Below are positions 29,961 to 39,080 of a stretch of DNA of 64,000 nt, in pieces. The notes beneath the pieces were generated by a model. The model was not told the DNA's origin. It saw only the letters and a list, made by a program, of their open reading frames with translations, and ran no database searches. The stretch comes from JANWVO01 sp037446555. GTDB taxonomy: Bacteria > Acidobacteriota > Terriglobia > Bryobacterales > Bryobacteraceae. Location: NCBI GenBank assembly GCA_037446555.1, contig JBBIIK010000005.1:121581-185580 (forward strand), given 5' to 3'. Made by a program: the position numbers and the translations under genes. Positions within the stretch are counted from its first letter, which is position 1. Every line of letters starts with the position of its first letter.

Positions 29961-31577
29961 TCAATCGCCGAAGTAGCCTTCGGCCAGTTCCGGCTTGATC
30001 TCCAGGGCTTGGCGCCAGTAGCTCTTGGCCTCTTCGTTGCGTCCCTGCGCCTTGAGCGCGTGGCCGAGGTTTAAAAGCGCCTCCGGGAACTGCGGCCGCA
30101 GGACGATGGCCTCGCGGTAGAGCGAGACGGCATCGTCCAGCTGCCCGCGCCGGTGCAGCAACAGCCCGGTGTTGTAGAACAGCTCGGGCGAGCGTTCGCC
30201 GAGGTCAATCAGCTTGCCCTGAAGCTCCAGCGCCCGGGGATCGTCGCCCTGCTCTACGGCGAGAGCGGCCAATCCGCGCAAGGCCTCGACTGAATCGGGC
30301 TTCAGTTCCAGGGCGCGCGCGAGGTGTGACTCGGCCTTGTCAACTTCGCCTGTCTGTTTGAAGGCGAGGCCAAGGTTGATCTGCGCCTCCACCCAGTCCG
30401 GGTTCGACTTCACGCAGTGCTCGAACGCCTCGATGGCGCCAAGCGCGTCTCCGCGGCACAGCCTCAGATACCCGAGGCGGAAGTAGGCGTCGGGAAAGTC
30501 GGGATGCTTGGACACCAGCCGGTCGTAAAGCGCCTCGGCTTCCTCTGTATGGCCCTGCGCCTCCAGCAGCCCGGCCAGGTTGGCCATCACCTCCGGGAGA
30601 TCCGGGTTCATCCGCAAAGCCGTTTCGTAAGCTTCCCGGGCGCCGCGGACGTTGCCCAGCGCCTGGCGCACCACGCCGAGGTTGGCCCACGTTTGCACAT
30701 GGTCCGGCTTCAGCCTCGAAGCCTCTTCGTAGGACTTCTCGGCCTGTTCATACTTTTCGAGCTTCTGCAGGGCCACGCCCAGGTTGTAGCGCCGCTCGAA
30801 GTGCTCCGGCGTGAGTTCCACGAGCTTGGCGCAGTAGCGCGATGCGGCCTCGTATTCGTTCTTGTGGAAGGCGCACCAGGCCAGGCCTTCCAGCGCCGTT
30901 TGTGAGAACGGCCGAAGCGCCAGCAAGCGCTCGCTGATCTCCGCCACCAGCGCCTCGTCGCCACGCCGCATGCCGATGTGGATCATGTTCGACATCGGCT
31001 CTTCGGCATTCGGATTGGAAACGAGCAGCTGTCGGTATAGTGCCAGAGCCTCATCAAACCGGCTGAGCAGCTCGAGCGACACCGCTTTGCCGAATAGGGC
31101 CGTCTCGTTGGACGGCTCGGCCTTCAGGCACTGGTTGAAGCATTCCAGCGCGTGCTCGGCTTTTTTCAGGTGGAGCAGCGAGATGCCAAGGCCCAAGCGG
31201 GCGTCGTTTCGGCCGGTTTCGTGCTGGAGCACGCGTTCGAAGTTCGCCGCCGCCTCCGCCCAGCGGCCCAGTTTCTCCTCGCACACGGCCAGGTTGAAGA
31301 AGGCCGACAATGCGTTGGGGTCGATGGTTGTCAGAGCCTCATAGCTCTTTACCGCGTCGTCATACAGCTCCAGTTCGAACTGGATGTGGCCGCGAGCAGC
31401 GTAGATCTCGCGTGGAGAATCGCCGGACTCCAGCGCGCGGTCCAGTTCGGCCAGCGCTTCGCGCCCTTTGCCGTCCAGATGAAGGGCAACAGCGCGGGCC
31501 AGAGCGCTGCCCTTCTCCGGCTTGAGCTCCTCCAACAGGCGGTTGTCCTCTTTCATAGCCTTCCTCGTTTTTCCCAT
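29961..31577 (-). CDS. Tetratricopeptide repeat protein, 538 residues
   Basis: Almost the whole protein is built of about 13-14 TPR units of 34 residues, e.g. HFERRYNLGVALQKLEKYEQ and KPDHVQTWANLGVVRQALGN. There is no signal peptide or membrane helix, so it is a cytosolic scaffold. The ATG at 31577 abuts the TGA of the upstream 906-residue gene (TGAATG), so the two are coupled and probably interact. The partner is a zinc-ribbon membrane protein. Exact role unknown. Confidence 0.88.
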   Translation of the reverse strand: MGKTRKAMKEDNRLLEELKPEKGSALARAVALHLDGKGREALAELDRALESGDSPREIYAARGHIQFELELYDDAVKSYEALTTIDPNALSAFFNLAVCEEKLGRWAEAAANFERVLQHETGRNDARLGLGISLLHLKKAEHALECFNQCLKAEPSNETALFGKAVSLELLSRFDEALALYRQLLVSNPNAEEPMSNMIHIGMRRGDEALVAEISERLLALRPFSQTALEGLAWCAFHKNEYEAASRYCAKLVELTPEHFERRYNLGVALQKLEKYEQAEKSYEEASRLKPDHVQTWANLGVVRQALGNVRGAREAYETALRMNPDLPEVMANLAGLLEAQGHTEEAEALYDRLVSKHPDFPDAYFRLGYLRLCRGDALGAIEAFEHCVKSNPDWVEAQINLGLAFKQTGEVDKAESHLARALELKPDSVEALRGLAALAVEQGDDPRALELQGKLIDLGERSPELFYNTGLLLHRRGQLDDAVSLYREAIVLRPQFPEALLNLGHALKAQGRNEEAKSYWRQALEIKPELAEGYFGD

Positions 31578-34298
31578 TCAGTCTCCTGCCAGGTTCTGCA
31601 CGCCGTAGGGAGAAAGCAGCGCGCACAGCCTCCCCAGATAGTCGTACTGGTGCGAAACCTCCACCCACCGCAGCAACGCCCGGTCTCCCCTCGGGCTGTA
31701 AAATCCGACGCCGCCGGACCCCAGGCGCGCGTCGCTGAAGTGATCCACCAGCTGGTCCTGAATGTAGGTGGTGAAATCCTGCCCTCTGACCTCCATCCGC
31801 ACCAGATAGAGCGTGTCCGCCTTCACCGGGAACGGAATGGGCAGGCTCTTGACGTCCCTCGCCCGGCCATTGATCGTCACAGACCGCACGACCATGGCCT
31901 CCGGCAGCGGCCCGCCGCGAGTAACCACGATCCGCATCGAGTAATAATTTGCCGTGTCTTTCGCACGGAACACCCAGTTCAGGCTGCGCCGCTCGATCTG
32001 GCCGAGAAACGTCAGCGTGTAATCGGACAATCCGATGCTCGGAGAAAGCAGGGCCAGCTCGCCAGGCTCTACGAAGGTCGCATCGCCATACCGCCAGGTC
32101 TTCGCCCAGCCCTCACGTCCTTGCCAGGAGGCCAGCCCGGACCGGAAATCATCGAACAGGCGTACGCCGGCCCGGCGCATGATGAACCGCTGCAGGGCGT
32201 TCACCTTGACGGCGGGCGCTTCGTGCGCCGCCGTCTGCGGAGCTGGAACCGCGGAGGTCACTGCCGGTTCTCCTGACGGATTGTTCGGCGTGCTGGTGCG
32301 GAAACTGTAGACCACCACAATCAACAAAAGCGGCAGCGCCACGGCGATCCACTTCAGATCCGAGGGCGCGTGGGCCCAAAACCGCTTCCGCGGCGCTTGT
32401 GCCGCCTTCCGGCGGCGGGCTCGCTGGGCTGCCTCGCGGCGCGGTCCGGAACCGTCGGCATGGTCCAGCTGGAGCCGCATTACCGGGAACGCGGGGTGGG
32501 GATCATCGAGCGAGGGCCAGCAGGCACAAAGCGTGGCGCCGTCCGGTGCCGCCAGCGTCGCCGCACAATCCTTCGGGCGGACCGGCATCATGGGCAGGCG
32601 GCGGCAGGGTGGCGGAATAACTCCCGGTTCGGGATCCTGCCCGCCCTCCATCGGCACGGTCTGCATCGGCACTGGCAGTTCGGCCTCTCCCGTCTCCCCG
32701 GCGGACTCAACCGGCAGCGCAGTCTGCTCCGGCGGCAGTTCCTGTCCGCCAAGGATGAGCGGCGGCTGGGAAGCCGCCTCTTCCAGCGCCCGCAGTCCGG
32801 CGGCCACGGCGTCTTCCGGCTCCGGCCGCCGCAACTCCTCCGGCGGCTCAGGGGGTTGCAGATCCAGACGGGCCGCCGGCATCACCGCCGCCGCTTCAGA
32901 CCGAATCCACGACATGCTGCCGCAAGCAGCAGCATGAGCCTGAGCAGGCGCCAGCCCCGCCAGGGGAACCATGTGCCAGCAGGGACGCAGTTGGCGCGGC
33001 GCCGATCGAGCCGCCAGCACCGGAACGAGGGCCGTTTCGATCTGCCCTTCGACAGGTGCCGGCTCCCAGCAATGCACCTCCACTTGGCCAGCGGCGCCGG
33101 ACACCGCTTCCGACACGCGGCCGGCAAATAGCGGCCAGCCGGGACGCTCTGTAACAGCCGCAGGACGGATGTCCGGCCATTGTGAGGCCGGCTCGGCCAG
33201 CAGCCACGTCAGGGAGAGCTCCCGGCGGCACGTTGGCTCGCCTGGTTGGATGCAGGCGTCAGAATCCGGCAGGACAGGCTGAATCTTCAACTGGCGAGGA
33301 GCCGGCCCGGACTGATGCTGCGGGAGTACAGCCGCTGGGGCAGTTTCAGGCAGTTCCGGCCCGGCCGAAAACTCCTGAGGCGCAGATCCACGGTCCCAAA
33401 GCGGCTGCGGGACCGGGAGCCCGACGAGATCCATGCATACTGGCGGTGCATCGGTCTCCGGCCTTGGGCCTTTGGCCGCTGCGGTGGGACTCTCGGGTTG
33501 AAGCCACGCAGGGGGATCCAGAACGGCGCACAGGGCAGGCGAAACGGCACCCTCATTGGCCCCTTCGGCAGGGCCGTAAGCGCACGCCTTTCGCTCCACC
33601 GCAATGGGGCCCACCTCCCAGGTCAATCCCGCCGGCTTCGCCGGCAGCGACCATCCGCGCCGTGGCTCCAGCCCTGACTTCGGCACGATGACCACCATCT
33701 TGCGGCGTTCCAGCAAACGTGGCGAGGCTTTGCCCAGCCCCGTTCCACCACGCGCTCTGACCGGCTGAACCACCGCCACCCTCAGCGGCTGGACGGGCGG
33801 GACGCCAGCCTCTGCGGCCCCGGCCGGCAGGCACACCGACGCGGCCGGCCCCAGGAACGGCGTGGCTGTGGGCAGTTCGTAGTCCGGGCATATGTCCATC
33901 GGCCTCGACAGCGGCTGCACCGCAGGCGGCCATTCCGCCGCCGAAAAGCTCGGGAAACCCCTTACAGCAGGCCGCAGGCCGGACTCGGGAAGGTGCAGGC
34001 GCGCCCGGGGACTTTCGGGCACCAACCGCGGGCACGCCAGGCGGCTCCACCGCGCCCACACGGCCGCTTGGGGCAACAGCGGCGCAAATGCCGGGATGGC
34101 TTCGCTCCTGCCGCGCGCCTTTCTCGCCGAATCCTTGATCTTGGCGGGCGCCTTGCCCGTCTGCGACTCGATCAGCCTCGCCAGCGCCAGGTGGTCTTGC
34201 TGGCGGTGGTAGGCCTCGCGGTGCGCATCGGAACAGAACTTGCCGTCCGAGAGCTTACGCAGAAGCGACAGTTTCTTCCCGCAATGGAGACACTGCAT
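31578..34298 (-). CDS. Zinc-ribbon/transmembrane/jelly-roll-like protein, 906 residues
   Basis: An unusual modular protein. The N-terminus MQCLHCGKKLSLLRKLSDGK followed by FCSDAHREAYH is a compact Cys4-His zinc ribbon. Residues about 70-640 are a long Pro/Ala/Glu-rich, low-complexity linker, one membrane helix is at about 646-666 (WIAVALPLLLIVVVYSF), and about 710-890 form a beta-rich domain (LFDDFRSGLASWQG, SIGLSDYTLTFLGQ, VGFYSPRGDRALLRWVEV) resembling the concanavalin-like/DUF1080 fold. Topology would put the zinc ribbon in the cytoplasm and the lectin-like domain outside. It is coupled to the TPR gene downstream. Confidence 0.8.
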   Translation of the reverse strand: MQCLHCGKKLSLLRKLSDGKFCSDAHREAYHRQQDHLALARLIESQTGKAPAKIKDSARKARGRSEAIPAFAPLLPQAAVWARWSRLACPRLVPESPRARLHLPESGLRPAVRGFPSFSAAEWPPAVQPLSRPMDICPDYELPTATPFLGPAASVCLPAGAAEAGVPPVQPLRVAVVQPVRARGGTGLGKASPRLLERRKMVVIVPKSGLEPRRGWSLPAKPAGLTWEVGPIAVERKACAYGPAEGANEGAVSPALCAVLDPPAWLQPESPTAAAKGPRPETDAPPVCMDLVGLPVPQPLWDRGSAPQEFSAGPELPETAPAAVLPQHQSGPAPRQLKIQPVLPDSDACIQPGEPTCRRELSLTWLLAEPASQWPDIRPAAVTERPGWPLFAGRVSEAVSGAAGQVEVHCWEPAPVEGQIETALVPVLAARSAPRQLRPCWHMVPLAGLAPAQAHAAACGSMSWIRSEAAAVMPAARLDLQPPEPPEELRRPEPEDAVAAGLRALEEAASQPPLILGGQELPPEQTALPVESAGETGEAELPVPMQTVPMEGGQDPEPGVIPPPCRRLPMMPVRPKDCAATLAAPDGATLCACWPSLDDPHPAFPVMRLQLDHADGSGPRREAAQRARRRKAAQAPRKRFWAHAPSDLKWIAVALPLLLIVVVYSFRTSTPNNPSGEPAVTSAVPAPQTAAHEAPAVKVNALQRFIMRRAGVRLFDDFRSGLASWQGREGWAKTWRYGDATFVEPGELALLSPSIGLSDYTLTFLGQIERRSLNWVFRAKDTANYYSMRIVVTRGGPLPEAMVVRSVTINGRARDVKSLPIPFPVKADTLYLVRMEVRGQDFTTYIQDQLVDHFSDARLGSGGVGFYSPRGDRALLRWVEVSHQYDYLGRLCALLSPYGVQNLAGD

Positions 34299-34513
34299 TC
34301 CGCGAGTCTTGTCCTTCCACTGTTATCTTCGGCCAGAAAAGGCGGAAAGACTATGCGGGAATCCGCTGAATTTTTAGTCATGAAGATCGAGGGGTACTAA
34401 GGGATTCCGCCGAGCCCACCCCAGGTCTGCATGCTGCCTGCCTCGCGCGTATGCATTTGCCCAGCCTCGCTCCCGCAGACGGGTCCGCCGGGCACAAGGA
34501 GCGGAAAACTCTC

Positions 34514-35023
34514 CTAAAGAGGCTCTGGGAACTTCAGGCTCGCCTTGGCAAGGGAGCGTGCCAGCAGCTGTACGGCCTCGTTCTCCGATACGCCTCGGGA
34601 GGTCGCCAGCTCCGACACCAGCATCAGCCGAGCCCTTTCCAGCATTTTCTTCTCGCGGAAAGACAGGGGCTTCTGCGACTGAATCTCGACCAGGCATTTC
34701 AGGACTTCTGCGATTTCCAGAAGACTTCCGCTCTGCATTTTCGCGGAATTCTCCTTGAAGCGATCCTTCCAGTCCTGGCACGTTTTGCTGGACCCGTTCG
34801 CCAGATAGTGCAGAACCTTGTTCACGTCGCCGTTGCGGGTCACCTTCCGCAGCCCCACCTGCTCGACGTGGGAAAACGGCACCATGACGGTCATGTTGTT
34901 GGCGGAGAGCCGGAGCAGGTAAAACTTCTCGGTCTGATTGCCGAAGGTTCGGGAACTGATGTTCTCGATCGTGCCCACCCCATGGTTCGGGTAGACCACC
35001 TTCTCACCGATTTGAAAGGTCAT
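34514..35023 (-). CDS. carD: CarD-family transcriptional regulator
   Basis: A 169-residue RNA polymerase-binding protein that stabilises open promoter complexes and often controls rRNA and stress genes. The N-terminal Tudor-like RNAP-interaction domain is typical: MTFQIGEKVVYPNHGVGTIE, then FYLLRLSANNMTVMVPF. The C-terminal helical DNA-binding domain contains DWKDRFKENSAKMQSGSLLE and LSFREKKMLERARLMLVSEL. The start at ATG 35023 gives the family N-terminus; the frame is open further upstream but without family similarity. Confidence 0.93.
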   Translation of the reverse strand: MTFQIGEKVVYPNHGVGTIENISSRTFGNQTEKFYLLRLSANNMTVMVPFSHVEQVGLRKVTRNGDVNKVLHYLANGSSKTCQDWKDRFKENSAKMQSGSLLEIAEVLKCLVEIQSQKPLSFREKKMLERARLMLVSELATSRGVSENEAVQLLARSLAKASLKFPEPL

Positions 35024-35335
35024 GCCTGGACCTCGCTGCCACTCCACAAGAGTTGTATCTTCTTCTACATCAGGGTGTTGTCCAAGGGTAACCTGAATTG
35101 AGCGCGGTGTCAACCCTCCGCTGAACGCCAACGCAATGATGCCGTTGCATTTAGCGTTCTTAATACTGGCCTCGTCAGATTCCCAACAGGAGAAAAGAAC
35201 CAGACTTGCATATCCGCTTCTGTCCCCGCTGCCACTTCCCGGTGGTGTGCCTCAGCCGCCTGAAAATTCACGGCTTTGCGGCCGCCAGGAGTGAGACGCC
35301 CCGGCGGCCGAGGCGGCCACCCACGGCCGTATGAC
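35024..35335. other. Region between carD and the isomerase, with a possible small gene
   Basis: The side next to carD should hold its promoter, but no clear -35/-10 pair was found. The plus strand carries a candidate 42-residue gene (35206-35334), listed separately. Nothing else was recognised. Confidence 0.5.
35206..35334 (+). CDS. Candidate 42-residue zinc-ribbon-like small protein
   Basis: A TTG start at 35206 follows CAGGAGAAAAG (35187-35197) by about nine bases, and TAATAC at 35161-35166 could be a -10 box. The peptide begins MHIRFCPRCHFPVVCLSRLK, with a CxxC pair and a third Cys, and ends in a basic Arg/Pro tail just before the stop of the convergent isomerase gene. It could also be chance; the evidence is the ordered promoter-like, ribosome-site and CxxC features. 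Confidence 0.25.
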   Translation: MHIRFCPRCHFPVVCLSRLKIHGFAAARSETPRRPRRPPTAV

Positions 35336-36157
35336 TCAGCCGGCAATCCGGCGGATGTAAGCCAGATTGCGTGCCATATCCTGCTCGACCGAGCCCGAGG
35401 GCGCATTGGTTTCCAGATTGGCGAAGCCCTCAAAACCGATGCTGGCGATCCACCGCAGGATGGCTGGAAAGTCAATTGCCCCTTCGCCCAGGTAACCCTT
35501 GTCCTTGAAGTGGAACTGACAGATCCTGTCCTTGCCGAGCCAAGGGATCTCCTCCAGCGGGTTGTGGCCGTTGAAGGTCGAGTTGCCCACGTCGTAGTAA
35601 ACGCGCACCGCCGCGCTGCGCGCACGTTCCAGGATGCGCGCATTGTCGCGAGCCGAGATCGTGTTCTCCAGACCAAGCAGCACGCCCGCTTTCTCCGCTA
35701 TTGGCGCAAGCTCACGGAGCGCATCCCCGACGCGGTCCATCTCCCCCTGCGTCTGGAGCGCGCCCTTCCCGAAGAACGGCAGGAGCATGACCTTCGCGCC
35801 GAGAGCCCGGCTGACCCGGATCCCGTCCTCGATCCAGCGCAGGGCGAGAGAGTCGCTCTTCAGATAGTTCACGTGGAGCACATCCAGGCATGTGCCGGCG
35901 ATCGCGATGCCGTGCTGCCGGAACGCGTCCACATACTGTTTCTGGACGCCGGCATCGTCGAGCGGCAGGCGGTTCTCCGTGACGCGCCGGCCGAGGCTCA
36001 CTTCGACGCCTTCGAAGCCCAGCTGCGCGGCCAGGGCCACAGCTTCGATCCGCCCCGCAAGCCGCAGGTTCCAGTCGGTGACGCCGATGCGCAGGCGGCG
36101 CTTCTGCGCGAACGCGGGCAGGGCGAGGCAGGCGAACAGGGACCTTCGAGTCGTCAT
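35336..36157 (-). CDS. Exported TIM-barrel sugar isomerase/epimerase
   Basis: A 273-residue AP-endonuclease-2/xylose-isomerase-like TIM barrel. MTTRRSLFACLALPAFAQ resembles an export signal with twin Arg. Metal-site segments are GVLLGLENTIS (Glu), RVYYDVGNSTFNGHNP (Asp, His), CQFHFKDKGY (His) and FANLETNAPSG (Glu), matching the family layout. It follows the 609-residue toroid gene by 52 bases, mirroring the pair at 12.8-15.4 kb. Substrate unknown. Confidence 0.82.
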   Translation of the reverse strand: MTTRRSLFACLALPAFAQKRRLRIGVTDWNLRLAGRIEAVALAAQLGFEGVEVSLGRRVTENRLPLDDAGVQKQYVDAFRQHGIAIAGTCLDVLHVNYLKSDSLALRWIEDGIRVSRALGAKVMLLPFFGKGALQTQGEMDRVGDALRELAPIAEKAGVLLGLENTISARDNARILERARSAAVRVYYDVGNSTFNGHNPLEEIPWLGKDRICQFHFKDKGYLGEGAIDFPAILRWIASIGFEGFANLETNAPSGSVEQDMARNLAYIRRIAG

Positions 36158-36209
36158 GGCACTCCCATGCTATGCGAAGCGGGCGCCAGACGCCAGGCGA
36201 CGCCGCGCT

Positions 36210-38039
36210 CTAGGCGAGCAGTTCCTCCGACAGCCGCGGCACGGGCGCGGGCCGGCCTTGAATCATGGCCTGGAAAGCCTTCTCGTGATCCTCCACCGGC
36301 GCCACGCGCGCCAGCGCGCGCAGCGCAAGTCCGCCCCAGCCGAGTTCCACCTGATCCCCGGACACGCGCATCTGCGGCTCGTCGGAGGTCCACTCCGCGC
36401 CGGCATCGGCCACCTCCAGCGCAAGGGCGGCGAAAGCCGTGCCCACACGCGCCCAGTCCACAATGCGCGGTCCTTCGGGCGGCTTGAAGTCCACGGTTGC
36501 CGTCAGGCTTCCCGAGTGCGGGTGCAGTCGCAGGTCGAGCGGACGCGCTCCGAACCGCCCGCCCAGCATGCGCAGCCGCACACGGAGCAGCGGGCAATCC
36601 AGCTGAAAACCGTGCGCGCCGCCTTCCGCGCGGGCATCTGCAGGCAGCCCGCCGAGGTGCAGTTCGGCGAAGAGCCGCCCGCACTCGAAGCGCCCGCCGC
36701 GGATCGGATCGAGCAGGATGTGCCGGTCCCCGCCGGGATTGCGGAAGCCGATCACCGCCAGGACGCGGCCCCGCGACTGCACGCTGTGGAAGAGAGCGGA
36801 CGAGAAATCGTAGCCGTCCTTGACCACGCGCAGCTGCAGCGTGCGCGCCGGGCGTGCGTCGCCGCCAAAGTAGCCAAGCAGCGGGCGCCGCTGCACCCAG
36901 AAATCGCTCCGGTTGGCGCTGCCGAGCGAGAAGTCGCGCGAGAAAAACGCCGTGCCCGCAGCGGGCGGCTCACTGATGTAGAGCTCGCGGTGCTCCCGCC
37001 CCGGCTCGAAGTTCAGGAATCGCGGCGCCACATCCCCGGGGCAGCGGTAATCATGAATCGCCGTCTCCCCGTCGTCGCCGCCGGTCCGGTTTTCCGGAGT
37101 CGCCAATCCCAGCCGCCCGCGCAGCGCTTTCTCGAGCCATAGAGGATAGCCGAGATCGGTGGAATAGCAGCGGCTCATCGGCCCGCAGAATTGGCGGCGC
37201 GCCGCGTCCCAGTGGGAGGCGAGGTGCTGCCACAAACGGCGCTCGATGGCGGCAGCGCGGCGGCGGGTCTCCTCGTGCCGGGCATACATCCGGATCCTTG
37301 CCAGATTCGTCAGGCTCACGCGGGCGTAGGTGGGTGAGTTGTATTCGGCGAAGCTGCCCGTGCGGTCGATTTCACGGCACAGGCGAACGATCCGTTCGCG
37401 CGCGTAGGCGCCCAGTTCCTCGTCGCCGAGCAGTTCCGAGGCGGCGAGCGTCACAAACGTCCCTTTGATGGCAATGTTGGTGTACGACATGCGGACGTCG
37501 CGCCGCATCACGGAGTGCGCCGCGTGACCGATGGCCTCCCGCACGCGCCCGCGCAGCCCTTCCGGCAGCCGCGCCCCGTGCCGGAACTCGATCAGCAAAA
37601 GCAACGAGCCGTTGAAGTCCGCCCAGTTCCAGTCCGCCGGCGACATCTGATCGGGAGGCTCTTCAAGAAAGTAGCCCCACAGGCCATACCACTTCGACTG
37701 CGGATCGGCCACCTGTAGCGGCGCCACCTGCTCCAGAATGCGATGCGCGCGCAAGAGCCGCTCCGGCGTCCCTTCCTCAAGCAGGTACAGCGCATACTCA
37801 AGCGAATCGCGGGTCGGATGCACCGTGCGCTCCCGCAGGCGCGTATGGTAGCGGTACTCCGGGCCGAGAATCGAGCGCAGCATGGCGACGCCCGCATCAA
37901 AGCGCTGGTCGCGCGCGGTCACAGCCTTCTGGATCAACAGGCGGTCCCATCGGGCCGGCCATCCGGCGTCTTCGGGCGCGGTCCGGCAGGACAGGCCCCA
38001 TGCGGCAAGCGGAGAGAGTGAAAACGTGCGCCGGTCCAT
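36210..38039 (-). CDS. Exported helical-toroid protein, 609 residues
   Basis: MDRRTFSLSPLAAWGLSC looks like a short export signal, perhaps with a non-standard lipoprotein Cys. Residues about 30-350 are helical repeats as in (alpha/alpha) toroid polysaccharide lyases and heparinase-like proteins (NWADFNGSLLLLIEF, SYTNIAIKGTFVTLAASELL, SFAEYNSPTYARVSL); the rest is beta-rich. This layout suggests a polysaccharide lyase or hydrolase, but I cannot name a family. ATG 38039 was chosen because it gives the export signal; the frame is open further upstream inside the prenyl synthase gene. It is 25 bases downstream of that gene and may share its transcript. Confidence 0.65.
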   Translation of the reverse strand: MDRRTFSLSPLAAWGLSCRTAPEDAGWPARWDRLLIQKAVTARDQRFDAGVAMLRSILGPEYRYHTRLRERTVHPTRDSLEYALYLLEEGTPERLLRAHRILEQVAPLQVADPQSKWYGLWGYFLEEPPDQMSPADWNWADFNGSLLLLIEFRHGARLPEGLRGRVREAIGHAAHSVMRRDVRMSYTNIAIKGTFVTLAASELLGDEELGAYARERIVRLCREIDRTGSFAEYNSPTYARVSLTNLARIRMYARHEETRRRAAAIERRLWQHLASHWDAARRQFCGPMSRCYSTDLGYPLWLEKALRGRLGLATPENRTGGDDGETAIHDYRCPGDVAPRFLNFEPGREHRELYISEPPAAGTAFFSRDFSLGSANRSDFWVQRRPLLGYFGGDARPARTLQLRVVKDGYDFSSALFHSVQSRGRVLAVIGFRNPGGDRHILLDPIRGGRFECGRLFAELHLGGLPADARAEGGAHGFQLDCPLLRVRLRMLGGRFGARPLDLRLHPHSGSLTATVDFKPPEGPRIVDWARVGTAFAALALEVADAGAEWTSDEPQMRVSGDQVELGWGGLALRALARVAPVEDHEKAFQAMIQGRPAPVPRLSEELLA

Positions 38040-38064
38040 GCCGGAACGTCCGGCTACGAGGATA

Positions 38065-39066
38065 TCAGCGGTCGCGGTCCGCCACCAGATCCGTGGCGGC
38101 CAGCAGGGCGGCGCGGGCGGGGGTGTCAAGGAAGCTTTCCAGCAGCAGACGCGCCCTCGAGGTAAATTCGCGCGCCCGGGCACGCGCCCGCTCGATGCCG
38201 CGGTGGCGCTCCAGCAGCGCCCGGATCTGTTCGAAGCTCGCCCGGCCGTATGCTCGGTCGGAGAGGACGGCCTCCACCGCCGCCCGCTCCTCTGATGTGG
38301 CGCCATCGAGGGCATAACACAGCGGCAATGTTACCTTGCCTTCCCGAAGGTCGTTGCCGACGGGCTTGCCCAGCACGGACTCGCGGGCGGTGAAGTCCAG
38401 GATGTCGTCGGCGATCTGGAACGCCATGCCGAGGTTCCAGCCGAAGTCGCTCAGCAGGGCCAGTTCCTGTTCACTGGCGCCGCCGGCGATGCCGCCCAGC
38501 TTGGTGCAGGCGGCAAACAGGCTGGCCGTCTTGTGGTCGATCAGCTCCAGCGCGTCGGCCTCGGAGATGTCGATCCGGCCCAGCCGCTCCAACTGGAGCA
38601 GCTCGCCATCCACCATGCGCTGCGTCAATGTTATGAGCAGGTCCAGGATGTCGAAGCGCCGCAGCCGCAGCGCAATCTGGAAGGCCTGCATGTACAGCCA
38701 GTCGCCCGCCAGCACGGAGATCTGGTTGCCCCACACCACGTTGGCGGAGCTTTTCCCGCGCCTCGTCTTGGCCTCGTCGATCACATCGTCGTGGACGAGC
38801 GTGGCCGTGTGGATCAGCTCCACCACCGCCGCCAGCTGGATTGCTTCGGGCGTGGGGTCGCGGAAGAGCCGGCAACTCACCAGCAGCAGGATGGGCCGCA
38901 GCCGTTTGCCGCCGTTGCCTTGCAGGTAGCGGGCGATGCTGCCCACGGCCTCGACGCTGCCGATCGATTCCAGCCGGAACACGCTCTCTACCTGCTTCAG
39001 GTCGTCGGCCACCAAAGCAGTAAGTTCGCGCGCGGTGAGGGCCAGGCCCAGCTTTCCGGCAGGCAT
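38065..39066 (-). CDS. Polyprenyl diphosphate synthase (octaprenyl/heptaprenyl type)
   Basis: A 333-residue trans-prenyltransferase that elongates prenyl diphosphates, for the side chain of quinones or similar lipids. Both Asp-rich motifs are present: DDVID at 93-97 and DDILD at 220-224, with GGKRLRP at 52-58 and the HTATLVHDD context. Start ATG 39066 gives MPAGKLGLAL; a longer open frame overlaps tatD and is not believable. It is 14 bases after tatD. Chain length cannot be read from sequence with certainty. Confidence 0.9.
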   Translation of the reverse strand: MPAGKLGLALTARELTALVADDLKQVESVFRLESIGSVEAVGSIARYLQGNGGKRLRPILLLVSCRLFRDPTPEAIQLAAVVELIHTATLVHDDVIDEAKTRRGKSSANVVWGNQISVLAGDWLYMQAFQIALRLRRFDILDLLITLTQRMVDGELLQLERLGRIDISEADALELIDHKTASLFAACTKLGGIAGGASEQELALLSDFGWNLGMAFQIADDILDFTARESVLGKPVGNDLREGKVTLPLCYALDGATSEERAAVEAVLSDRAYGRASFEQIRALLERHRGIERARARAREFTSRARLLLESFLDTPARAALLAATDLVADRDR

Positions 39067-39080
39067 CGGATGCCTCAAGT

